Source: Ignavibacteriales bacterium (lineage in GTDB: Bacteria; Bacteroidota; Ignavibacteria; UBA10030; UBA8401). Taken from it: a stretch of 39,084 nt of DNA. The notes beneath the pieces are model-generated. The model ran no database searches and was not told the origin of the DNA. It was given only the letters and a program-made list of their open reading frames with translations. Below, one piece after another: positions 27,645 to 35,128 of this stretch; position 1 is the stretch's first letter; each line of letters begins with the position of its first letter. The stretch is taken from NCBI GenBank assembly GCA_026390635.1, contig JAPLFO010000148.1, positions 10,338-49,421 on the forward strand. Reading direction: 5' to 3'. Both the position numbers and the translations under genes were made by a program.

Positions 27645-27688
27645 GTAACCAGTGTTACATCCATTGCCTGCACCGTAACAGATGGTAC
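27645..27688. promoter_or_regulatory. Two operator-like palindromes exactly 30 bp apart
   Basis: Site 1 is GTAAC-CAGT-GTTAC (27645-27658), a perfect inverted repeat. Site 2 is GTAAC-AGAT-GGTAC (27675-27688), matching at four of five arm positions. Both are preceded by CC and share CCGTAAC at the same 30-bp offset, about three helical turns, so two dimers would sit on the same face. They lie 12 and 42 bases upstream of the first operon gene and just downstream of a -35 element. The RpiR regulator of the operon is the likely binder (inference). Confidence 0.6.
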
Positions 27689-27690
27689 AC

Positions 27691-27718
27691 AAGTTATATC
27701 TTTTTTCTACGATGTCAA
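27691..27718 (-). promoter_or_regulatory. Candidate promoter of the peptide-uptake operon
   Basis: On the minus strand a consensus -35 TTGACA (27713-27718) is followed after 16 bases by TAACTT (27691-27696); TATAAC at 27693-27698 is an alternative with a shorter spacer. Transcription would start near 27684, inside operator-like site 2, which fits repression. The -10 is weak, and promoters of this phylum can differ from sigma-70 consensus. Confidence 0.45.
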
Positions 27719-28053
27719 GTACTTTTCTTCGATGGAAAAAATGCGGTGCGGCATTGCCATGGATGGAAAATGTATTGGAGCGGCTCACGACGATGGAGGG
27801 AAATAGAATCCGATTTGTTTCGCTGTGTCAGGCGGCGGAATTGGGCCAGTCGCGGGCAGCCGTGATCCCCAAGCCGTCAGATTACCCGCTCGCTGTCATC
27901 CGGGGAAGAAAGAGGTTTACAGGAAAACTCACGAGAGAGGCTCAAAAGCAGCGCTCCCCGAAGAGCCTCTGGCCAGTCAGAACTTGGGGGGCAAGAAGAT
28001 ATGTGCAAGTCAGTTCCGGTCGCCGGCAGTGGTCTTTTTGCGTCCGTGAAACG
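27719..28053. other. Non-coding gap between the operon promoter and htpX
   Basis: No credible gene was found. An inverted repeat AGAGGCTC (27936-27943) / GAGCCTCT (27963-27970) with a 19-base loop could be an RNA hairpin at the end of the lemA-htpX transcript, but it has no T-run, so I do not call it a terminator. The rest shows no pattern. Confidence 0.4.
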
Positions 28054-29049
28054 CTACGTGCGGGTCGCCGTCTCTGTTTTCATGTGATACGCCATCACCT
28101 GGAGCCATGTGATGCGTTTGTTCATGGGAGGATGTGTACCGAAAAGTTCCGCGGCAAATCCTTCTTTGGCATTCAGCTTCCTTCCGAGAGGATCGACGAT
28201 ACACAAATGGGCGGCGCCGCGCTTAATCGAGGCAGTCGGTGCGGAGGCACTCTCGATTTTCTGCAGCGCATGCGCCAGTCCGAGCGGATTTCGCGTTAGT
28301 TCGGCGCCGGAAGCATCCGCCAGATATTCACGTTTGCGGGAGACGGCCATCGCCATCATCTGACTGATCAACGGTGCAAGGAGGATGCCGAGAAGCCAGA
28401 GCACGAGAAAGATCAATCCAAGCCATCCGCCGCTGCTTCCGCCGGAATCGCGCGAGCGCCGCCGGCCGCCACCCCAGGACATTCCGCGCCACGCCCAATC
28501 GGAGAGCAGAAGGACCGCACCCATCATCGCCGCGACGACGGTCATCACCCGAATGTCGTAATTGCGGATATGGCTCATTTCATGTGCAACGACTCCCTGC
28601 AATTCCTCCCTGTCCAACAGATCGAGAAGCCCTTGCGTTACGGCAATGGAGCTGTTCTGCGGATCCTTGCCGGCGGCAAATGCATTGGGATCGGGATCAG
28701 GCACAACGTACACCTGCGGCAGCGGCAATCCGGAGGCGATGCTCATTTCTTCGACAACATTGAGAAGCTGTTTGTGTGCCGGATTGTTTGGATCTGCCGG
28801 CATCGCATCGGTGGAGATCAGCACGGCCTTTGCGCCGCTCTGAAGGCTCCATGCCGCTGAGATCGATCCGAATGTGATTGCGATAACGGTGCCGATGGGA
28901 AGGAATATGTCTCCATTCACTGTTCCCAAATAAAAGGCATCAAAACCGAAACCGATGAATCCCAGGAAGAGTGTAAAGCCGATCATGACAACGATGGTCG
29001 CCCGCCTGTTGTGTTCCTGCTGTTCATAAATATTTCTCGTCTCAATCAC
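28054..29049 (-). CDS. htpX: M48-family membrane metallopeptidase, HtpX-like
   Basis: The zinc motif HEMSH (about residue 156-160) lies between hydrophobic segments. Two precede it (VVMIGFTLFLGFIGFGF and LPIGTVIAITFGSISAAW) and others follow (VMTVVAAMMGAVLLLSDW and GLIFLVLWLLGILLAPLI). The third ligand glutamate is in KREYLADASGAELTRNP. HtpX proteases degrade damaged inner-membrane proteins. A glycine-, serine- and arginine-rich loop (GGGRRRSRDSGGSSGG) separates two membrane segments. I choose the GTG at 29047-29049, which has GGAG eight bases upstream; a TTG 11 codons earlier is less likely. It follows lemA on the same strand, a widespread pairing, and the two probably act together in envelope stress. 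Confidence 0.9.
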   Translation of the reverse strand: MIETRNIYEQQEHNRRATIVVMIGFTLFLGFIGFGFDAFYLGTVNGDIFLPIGTVIAITFGSISAAWSLQSGAKAVLISTDAMPADPNNPAHKQLLNVVEEMSIASGLPLPQVYVVPDPDPNAFAAGKDPQNSSIAVTQGLLDLLDREELQGVVAHEMSHIRNYDIRVMTVVAAMMGAVLLLSDWAWRGMSWGGGRRRSRDSGGSSGGWLGLIFLVLWLLGILLAPLISQMMAMAVSRKREYLADASGAELTRNPLGLAHALQKIESASAPTASIKRGAAHLCIVDPLGRKLNAKEGFAAELFGTHPPMNKRITWLQVMAYHMKTETATRT

Positions 29050-29110
29050 GTCGATGTCTCCGGGTGAACACAATGAACGCAAAAGTTTCCGTCTCGGAAG
29101 AACCGATGCG

Positions 29111-29683
29111 TCAACCCTGCTTCTTCAGCGACAAATCGACATTTGGAACTGTGCGCTCCGCTTCCACCGTAATTTCAAAGAGTATCGACGGGGTAAAATT
29201 GAATATCCCTGCGATGATATTTGCAGGGAACACCTGTTGAGCGATGTTGAACTTGGTGGCGATGTCATTATAGAACTGTCTGGCGAACGATATTTTGTTC
29301 TCCGTGCTTGTCAATTCTTCCTGAAGCTGCATCACGTTTTCGTTTGATTTCAGCGCGGGATAGCTCTCCACGAGCGCGAACAACTTATTCAAAGCGCCCG
29401 TCAGTGCGCCCTCTTTTGCCGCCGCATCGGCGACACCAGTGGCGGAGATTGCGGAGTTGCGAGCCTGGATGACCTTCTGTAGCGTCTCCTGTTCGAATTC
29501 CATCTGTCCTTTGACGGTCTGCACCAGGTTGGGAATCAGATCGTGCCGTCGTTTCAACTGGACGTCGATCTGTTTCCAGCCGTTCGCAACCTGGTTGCGC
29601 AGGGTGATAAGTCCGTTGTATTTAGCAATGACCCAAAAGAGAAGGAGAATCGCGAAAGTGATGAGAATGAAGAAGTAAACCAT
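29111..29683 (-). CDS. lemA: LemA-family protein
   Basis: This 190-residue protein has one N-terminal membrane segment (YFFILITFAILLLFWVIA) followed by a helical domain. The family marks are clear: YNGLITLRNQVANGWKQIDVQLKRRHDLIPNLVQTVKGQ, then LQEELTSTENKISFARQFYND, and FPANIIAGIFNFTP near the end. The usual orientation has a short outside N-terminus and a cytoplasmic helical bundle. The ATG at 29681-29683 has AAGGGA upstream and puts the membrane segment at the very start. Its biochemical function is not established. It is followed after 61 bases by htpX, a common arrangement. Confidence 0.93.
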   Translation of the reverse strand: MVYFFILITFAILLLFWVIAKYNGLITLRNQVANGWKQIDVQLKRRHDLIPNLVQTVKGQMEFEQETLQKVIQARNSAISATGVADAAAKEGALTGALNKLFALVESYPALKSNENVMQLQEELTSTENKISFARQFYNDIATKFNIAQQVFPANIIAGIFNFTPSILFEITVEAERTVPNVDLSLKKQG

Positions 29684-30052
29684 GGCGTGATCCCTTTCGA
29701 ATATGACTGAGCGTACAGCAAGAGTTTCCATTGACATCCCGCCGCACAAGAGCCTCCAAGAATGTAGGCGATAGATAGTCCAAAATCAATTGAGAAATCC
29801 GCTCTTTCCTCCGTTCGTCATAGGATGTCTTGCTCCATCTCATCACCGTCCCGGCATTCACATCGGTGAAAGAGATTCCGAAGAGACGATAAGTCGGCGG
29901 ATTGAGAAAAGGAAGTGCATTGTTACGGGAACGTCGATCGAAGCTGATGAATGCAATACATGGATATATGTGTCATGACAATTCTTCTTTTATGTCAATA
30001 GAGCGACGACGACTCCCGCGAGTCAAAAGACGGAGCGTCGTTGTTCGATATG
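29684..30052. other. Non-coding gap of about 370 bases
   Basis: No credible gene on either strand. A short hairpin GACTC-CCGC-GAGTC (30011-30024), flanked by ACGACG and CGTCGT, lies just downstream of the GNAT gene end and may help terminate it, but no T-run follows. The lemA promoter should lie in the right part; I could not pick a convincing one. Confidence 0.4.
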
Positions 30053-30868
30053 CTATGTGCCGTCACCTGTGATTGGTGATCTGATTTTCTTTGCTTGCTT
30101 GTCAATGAGTTTCCTTATTTTCTCGTACGAAGGAGGCGGTCCTGTCCGCACTTCTTTGTTGTTGACGAACAGTGCATCTGCGATCCCAAGCCGCAGAATA
30201 TCTGCTCGATCAAATGTATCAATCTCGCGAAATACGACCTTGTCCGCAAACTGAGACTCTGCAGATGCTCTCTTGGCTCGCTCTAACGCAAGGTTCTGAG
30301 CCGGACACCAGCCGTTGCAGAAGGCGGTGACTGTCACCTTATTTGGATCGAGAGAAGGTTTGCCCTTTGATGGAAGCCATTGAGGAGGGATGGCATCGGA
30401 AGCAAAGGGCTTCCAGAGCAGGACTCGAATGCCCTGTCTGTCCACTTTGCGATAACCGTGTTTCTTGAACCAGGATGCGCGCATAAAAACTGGAATAAGA
30501 AGTCCCCAGGCAACGAGGCCTTTGGCTCCAAGTGATCGAGCATCAACTTCGGCCGCCTCAAGAAGAGCCGTGCCCATCCCGCGATGCTGGAAGCTCCCCC
30601 TTCCCTGACTGTGGCCGTGAACCCAGATGCAGTTGATGACGTACAGGTCGGAACCTCCAACAAACGAGCATTCAATGGGAATGTATTGGATCATTCCGCC
30701 CAACGCACCGTGATCGTCGAATGCCAGCTTCACACGAAGGCCCTTATCCTTCATTCGGTGATACCAGATTTCCTTGTGACGTCCCGCCTCCTTGCTTTCG
30801 TCTGACCAATCTTCGAGGCACACAAGATAGAGAGACAGATAGTGTTCGTCCAGATCAACTATTTTCAT
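30053..30868 (-). CDS. GNAT acetyltransferase fused to a thioredoxin-like (YoaP-type) domain
   Basis: The N-terminal 155 residues are a GNAT domain with the acetyl-CoA loop HRGMGTALLEAAE at about 96-107 and a later FKKHGYRKVDR. The C-terminal 95 residues start VTVTAFCNGWCPAQN, with Cys184 and Cys188. They continue as a thioredoxin-like fold (VVFREIDTFDRADILRLGIADALFVNNKEVRTG), closest in layout to the YoaP-like domain that follows a GNAT domain in some Firmicutes and Bacteroidota proteins. The two cysteines are spaced CxxxC, not the thioredoxin CxxC. The ATG at 30866-30868 has GGAGG six bases upstream. The acetyl acceptor is unknown. It is a single-gene unit between two unrelated genes. Confidence 0.83.
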   Translation of the reverse strand: MKIVDLDEHYLSLYLVCLEDWSDESKEAGRHKEIWYHRMKDKGLRVKLAFDDHGALGGMIQYIPIECSFVGGSDLYVINCIWVHGHSQGRGSFQHRGMGTALLEAAEVDARSLGAKGLVAWGLLIPVFMRASWFKKHGYRKVDRQGIRVLLWKPFASDAIPPQWLPSKGKPSLDPNKVTVTAFCNGWCPAQNLALERAKRASAESQFADKVVFREIDTFDRADILRLGIADALFVNNKEVRTGPPPSYEKIRKLIDKQAKKIRSPITGDGT

Positions 30869-31046
30869 TGTCAACCTCCGTACACAGATCTCATTCAGTT
30901 ATGGGCAATGGCACGTCACGTTCGCAGCCATACAAAGTTGTCCGAAGCACAGAGCAATTGGGGTGGGGCGACCGACAGGGGCGGAACCACATAGTCGCTG
31001 CGACAGGTAGTTTTTTTCGGGGCACGGTTGTCATTGAACGGTCATA

Positions 31047-31574
31047 TTATTGTCTTTCAATCGCTTTTATCGCTTTGACATAAACATTCTTAACACCGTT
31101 ATTTTTTTCTCCCCTTATTAACTTTTCAAAAACCGGTATGAGCTGTTTTCTGGTTTTGGGACTATGTTTGGCAATTTCCGCAAGACTAAAAGCGGCACAC
31201 CATTTTATTACTGTGGTATTGATATCGCTGTCAGTGGTGTTTTCAAGGAGATAAGGGATCGCTTTTGCCGTGGCATCAGGATACTCTTTTGCCATATTGC
31301 CAATCGCTTCCGGCACACCCCATTTGACTCTTGGAGCTTTGTAATTGATGTATTTCACGAGAACATCAATATGCGGCATGAGAATTTCAGGACTTTCTGC
31401 CGAAACATGCTTCATCACGTCAGCGCAAGAACCTTTGTCAACATCAGAAGCAGACTGAAAAAATGCAATGAATTCCTTCGCTGATATTTTCTTTGACACG
31501 ATAGCGTCAACCAGCTGTGCTTGCTTTTCCTTTGGTTTTATTTTTAGCCGTAAGAGCTCTTCAATTTTTGTCAT
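31047..31574 (-). CDS. HEAT-repeat protein
   Basis: The protein of about 175 residues is made of helical pairs typical of HEAT repeats. Examples are EILMPHIDVLVKYINYKAPRVKWGVPEAIGNMAKEYPD, AIPYLLENTTDSDINTTVIKWCAAFSLAEIAKHSPK and LIPVFEKLIRGEKNNGVKNVYVKAIKAIE. There is no signal peptide or catalytic motif, so it is a protein-binding scaffold. The DNA is visibly more AT-rich than its neighbours, with many AAA, ATT and TTT codons, which may mean separate acquisition. The ATG at 31572-31574 has GGAG upstream. It appears to be a single-gene unit. No function is assigned. Confidence 0.75.
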   Translation of the reverse strand: MTKIEELLRLKIKPKEKQAQLVDAIVSKKISAKEFIAFFQSASDVDKGSCADVMKHVSAESPEILMPHIDVLVKYINYKAPRVKWGVPEAIGNMAKEYPDATAKAIPYLLENTTDSDINTTVIKWCAAFSLAEIAKHSPKTRKQLIPVFEKLIRGEKNNGVKNVYVKAIKAIERQ

Positions 31575-31774
31575 GCTATTTTTTTTCTCCAAAATACATT
31601 AAAGATTATTCTTTGCGACCGTCTTCTCCCTATGGAAAGAACCCGGAAGTCCCTTTCTTGGCAAGTCGTTGTTTGTCATTTGCCTGGTGTCAGCTGCATT
31701 ACCACAATAACCCGCGCCGTTTAGCTGCTCGTTGTACGTTCGTTGTGTTGCATGCAATGCCTCATACAGCCGGG

Positions 31775-33190
31775 CTATGAACCGGAAGTCAGTGCTTTGA
31801 TAAATCTATACATGAACTCGATTCCTTTGTAGAATTCATTCACGCCGATGCGTTCATCTTTCCCGTGGGCGCGAACATCATTCATGTCCGTAAACATTCC
31901 TGAGATACCATACACCGGAATACCCGCTGCGCGCAGCAGCCTTCCATCGGAGGCACCGCCGGACATGTATGGCGTGACAATAACACCAGGCCACATTGAA
32001 GCCGTAAGACGATCAAGAGTCTCCAGAACATCTTTCCGGAGAGGCGAGCGGGGGCTCAGAGTTGAGGCATTTGTGCAGATTATTGTAACATTGGTGTCGG
32101 CAACAACGGTCTTGAGTGTGGCCAGAACATTCTCAGGACTGTCGTCGGGCAGCATGCGACAATTAATATTCGCTTGAGCGGTCTGTGGCAGAGCATTTTC
32201 AGCGTGGCCGCCGCTCAGCATCGTAGCAACGCAGGTAGTACGCATTTTCGAATTGTAGCTTGGGGAAGCATGCGCGAGTCGATTTGCTGCCGCGGCGTCG
32301 ATCGGAATTTCGGTCATGGCCAGCATATCGGCTTTCAGCTGGTCTGTTTCCTGAAGAGCGCTTCGCGCAAAATACATTCGCGTTGTTTCATTGAGATTGA
32401 TCGGAAAGTCATACGCGGCGAGCCGTGTGAGAGCCGCTGCAAGTCGGTAGATTGCGTTTTCCTTAACCGGCACCGCGCTATGACCGCCTTTATTGTGCAC
32501 TTCCAGCTTAAAATCAAGATAGACTTTCTCGCTCGTTTGTATCGTCATCACGATGTCCCTGCCATTCTTGCTGTCACCGCCTCCACCGTCCGGATTTATG
32601 CAATACTCTGCATCGATAAGGTCGCGGTGATTGGTAAGCAGCCATTGCACACCGTTGGCATCGCCGTTCTCTTCGTCTTCCGTGAGAGCAACAATAATAT
32701 CACGTTGAGGAACGAACCCTTCCTGTTTCAGCCGGATGAGATTTGTGATCAGGCTTGCGTCATCGCATTTCATATCTGTTGTTCCGCGACCATAGAAGTA
32801 ACCGCCGCTTTCGAGGAACTTGAAGGGATCGAAAGACCAATCTTGCCGGAGCGCCTCAACGACATCGAGGTGTCCGATCAACAGAATTGGCCGCAGGGTG
32901 CCCTTACCCCGGTAACGCACAACAAGATTCATGTGCAGCGGCTGCGGCCCGAGCAGTCTCACATCATTTTCTGCAAAACCCGCTGCTCTCAACCGCGCAG
33001 CCATCGCCTCGGCGGCTTTTGTGCAGCCCATATTCAGTGTTGTATTGATCTCAATCAGTTCCTGGAATAACTCGCGGGCCAATCTTTGATGTGCAATAGT
33101 AGCATTGGATCCCTCGAACGATTGAGTATAGACCACGGCGGAAGGAATGACGATCGCAGCGATGAGCGACCATGTGATAAGCGATTTCAT
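31775..33190 (-). CDS. Secreted M20-family carboxypeptidase-like metallopeptidase
   Basis: This 471-residue protein has a signal peptide (KSLITWSLIAAIVIPSAVVYTQ) and an intact M20 core: LLIGHLDVV (metal histidine), YGRGTTDMKCDD (bridging aspartate), LTEDEENGD (catalytic and metal glutamates), and near the end DVRAHGKDERIGV (last metal histidine). The lid has HNKGGHSAVP. The set is closest to PM20D1/carboxypeptidase Ss1-like enzymes, and it differs clearly from the peptidase T-like protein at 26527. It would act in the periplasm or outside, trimming peptides or acyl-amino acids. AAGGAG precedes the ATG. It follows the transglutaminase-like gene by 132 bases. Confidence 0.9.
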   Translation of the reverse strand: MKSLITWSLIAAIVIPSAVVYTQSFEGSNATIAHQRLARELFQELIEINTTLNMGCTKAAEAMAARLRAAGFAENDVRLLGPQPLHMNLVVRYRGKGTLRPILLIGHLDVVEALRQDWSFDPFKFLESGGYFYGRGTTDMKCDDASLITNLIRLKQEGFVPQRDIIVALTEDEENGDANGVQWLLTNHRDLIDAEYCINPDGGGGDSKNGRDIVMTIQTSEKVYLDFKLEVHNKGGHSAVPVKENAIYRLAAALTRLAAYDFPINLNETTRMYFARSALQETDQLKADMLAMTEIPIDAAAANRLAHASPSYNSKMRTTCVATMLSGGHAENALPQTAQANINCRMLPDDSPENVLATLKTVVADTNVTIICTNASTLSPRSPLRKDVLETLDRLTASMWPGVIVTPYMSGGASDGRLLRAAGIPVYGISGMFTDMNDVRAHGKDERIGVNEFYKGIEFMYRFIKALTSGS

Positions 33191-33322
33191 TGTAATTCTC
33201 CTTCGAGAATAGATGTCACACAACAGTATGTGCATAGGGTTCTCCTCGTTCCCACGCACCGCTGGGCCAGAGGCACTTCGACGAGCGAGAAGACCACATG
33301 ACCAGCCAACAGGAGGGTATTG

Positions 33323-34384
33323 CTATGGCAATTCTTCGTACCGCACCAGCCTTCGTTCGGTCCTGATGTTTGCGGAAAAGCCGCTCTTCACCATCGTCAC
33401 GAATTGCATGAAGTCCGTCCGGTTTCCCTGTGCATCCTGATCGGCGTATGTTGCCCATGAAGGAACGTGCTTCAGCGGCAGGTTCATTCCCACTGATGCG
33501 ATGAGGCGGTTGTTCGGCAAATGCGCAAATCCATCCGGCAACGTTGCATCCATAGGCACCCAGCCAACGGCGGGTAGATACACTTCGCTCCAGACATGAT
33601 AACCAAATTTTCCGTCGTCGATCACAAGACCCGACTGCTGCCGCGCCGGAATGCCGGCAGAGCGGCAGAGTCCGATGAAGAGGGCAGAATACTGGCCGCA
33701 ATCTCCTTCGTAGCACTTGATCGCCTCCAGTACGCCGCGAGCATCCGGCGGATATTTATAGTGCATTCTCTTGCGCACAAAATCGAAAATGCGATGCGTT
33801 TTTCCCGGTAGCGCCCGTTCGCCGCGGACAATGCTGTCCGCCAACAGGATCAACGGCGGCGTCTGTTCAAGCGACGGTTCCGCCTTTGTGTAGAAATAGA
33901 ATACATCGTCCGGTACGCCGCCATAGGTTTGCGGAACAGCGGATTCGTCGAAGTGTTTCACATAGTCATAGGTGGTGTAGGAGAACTTTCTCTTGACGAT
34001 GATCGATTCTTTGTCCGTCAACCGTTTCGAAAGATCCCAGAAACAGATACGATTGCCGTTTTCATTCTCAGTGGTAATCTCCGTTGGCGGCGTCGAGGAA
34101 AATTCCGATTCTTTCACCCGTTGCGCGGGCCGGCCGATGATGTCGGAACACCAGAGAAGAAATGTCGGAGGTTGATCTGCAGATATTCCCCGGCGTAGAT
34201 TGGTCGCTTTGAGAGAATCCGGTTCAAGGAATACCACGCTGTCGATAGTGATGACGAACTCCGCTTCCACCAGGCGCGGATGGGTGTATCCGTTGACTGG
34301 CAGGAACAGCGAATTCGACGAAGAGCATCCAATGAAGAGCGCGACATTGATGAGCAGTAAAGCCGCAAGTGATACGATTTTCAT
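33323..34384 (-). CDS. Transglutaminase-like cysteine peptidase domain protein, probable lipoprotein
   Basis: This 353-residue protein starts with a short signal (KIVSLAALLLINVALFIGC) ending at Cys20, which suggests lipid attachment although the -3 residue is not ideal. The C-terminal half is a transglutaminase-like domain with the full triad: Cys229 in GDCGQYS, His263 in GYHVWSEVY, and Asp279 in WVPMDAT. Members act as cysteine peptidases or amide cross-linkers in the envelope. The N-terminal 190 residues look like the beta domain often found in front of such enzymes. AAGGAT lies eight bases before the ATG. Upstream, beyond the repeat at 34410, is the kinase-like gene of the second receptor cassette. 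Confidence 0.88.
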   Translation of the reverse strand: MKIVSLAALLLINVALFIGCSSSNSLFLPVNGYTHPRLVEAEFVITIDSVVFLEPDSLKATNLRRGISADQPPTFLLWCSDIIGRPAQRVKESEFSSTPPTEITTENENGNRICFWDLSKRLTDKESIIVKRKFSYTTYDYVKHFDESAVPQTYGGVPDDVFYFYTKAEPSLEQTPPLILLADSIVRGERALPGKTHRIFDFVRKRMHYKYPPDARGVLEAIKCYEGDCGQYSALFIGLCRSAGIPARQQSGLVIDDGKFGYHVWSEVYLPAVGWVPMDATLPDGFAHLPNNRLIASVGMNLPLKHVPSWATYADQDAQGNRTDFMQFVTMVKSGFSANIRTERRLVRYEELP

Positions 34385-34409
34385 GAGCCCGATCCTTCAA
34401 GAAAATGAC

Positions 34410-34477
34410 TTGCCACAGAGAGCACAGAGAATCTGGAGTAGACCCATCTCCCCCTACCTCATTCTTGTCTGTGGCAA
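34410..34477. repeat. Short palindromic element with TTGCCACAGA terminal inverted repeats
   Basis: The perfect 10-bp arms TTGCCACAGA (34410-34419) and TCTGTGGCAA (34468-34477) bound a 68-bp element with no coding potential. It also contains the internal AGCACAGAGAATC that echoes the left arm. The ends are the same as those of the 172-bp element at 1622-1793, so both belong to one family. It lies between the kinase-like gene and the transglutaminase-like gene. Confidence 0.75.
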
Positions 34478-34487
34478 AAATAGCAAC

Positions 34488-35117
34488 CTATTCGTTCATA
34501 TACAATCCGCCGGTTTCTTCCATCCAATCGGCGATTGTATCTGTGGCAGCTGCAATATTGTTGTCGGATACGTCCAGTCGGTACCTCGGCAGTATTGACT
34601 GAGCAATCAGTTCATCCATAAGCCGCTGCTCGTCGACGAATGTTCCCAAATTGTCGTACTGCGACGGTTTGCCCGATACTTTCAAGCGCTCTTTCTTGGC
34701 GGCGGCAAACGATTCCGGGGTTCGCGTGCAAAAGACAATGCGAAAACCGAGCGGCAGTAATCGTTCTTCAAACCACCCAAAATCGTAGACCCTGCCGCAA
34801 TATTTGCGTTGATACATCTGCGTTGAAATGTGAAAACGATCGACGATCCAGGAATAATAGCGCTGCAATTCAAACAACCGCGCCCAGGTCGCATATGTTT
34901 CCATTGCCAACGGCTCTTCCTGCTGCTCAAAGTTAATGAGTCCCCGGCCCCAGGGAAAGTTCGTAAACGCACACCATTCACCGGATATCAACGGCGAATG
35001 ATATCGATACTTGCGCGGACCCACAATGCGCGGATGTTCATTCAATGCAAAGGCGATGTCCGTCTTGAGCGTCAGGCGGGTGCCTTCAAGAATTATTTTC
35101 GGACAGAGTTTCGGCAC
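34488..35117 (-). CDS. P-loop nucleoside/nucleotide kinase-like protein with altered Walker A
   Basis: This 209-residue protein has a phosphate-loop-like start, IILEGTRLTLKTDIAFAL, with Gly12, Lys18 and Thr19 in place but Leu17 where most kinases have glycine. The segment WIVDRFHISTQMYQRKYCG (about 90-108) matches the DRxHxSxxxY region of thymidylate and deoxynucleoside kinases. ERLLPLGFRIVFCTRTPESF looks like a following strand and lid region. The GTG start has a strong AAGGAGG site and lies 11 bases after the PorV-like gene, so it belongs to the second cassette. What it phosphorylates is unknown; it could also be a non-catalytic nucleotide binder. Confidence 0.65.
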   Translation of the reverse strand: MPKLCPKIILEGTRLTLKTDIAFALNEHPRIVGPRKYRYHSPLISGEWCAFTNFPWGRGLINFEQQEEPLAMETYATWARLFELQRYYSWIVDRFHISTQMYQRKYCGRVYDFGWFEERLLPLGFRIVFCTRTPESFAAAKKERLKVSGKPSQYDNLGTFVDEQRLMDELIAQSILPRYRLDVSDNNIAAATDTIADWMEETGGLYMNE

Positions 35118-35128
35118 CGCTTCCCTCC

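Noticed and set aside
27936-27970. Hairpin after htpX as an intrinsic terminator
   Set aside because: The 8-bp stem has a 19-base loop and no T-run in either direction.
27682-28299. Plus-strand open frame of 205 codons over the intergenic gap
   Set aside because: It has no recognisable domain and no ribosome site, it runs into the antisense of htpX, and its composition is unlike the real genes here.
31675-31775. Integron attC-like pattern near AACCCGCGCC-GTTTAGC
   Set aside because: The short core-like pieces do not pair into the required imperfect palindrome, and no integrase or cassette series is present.
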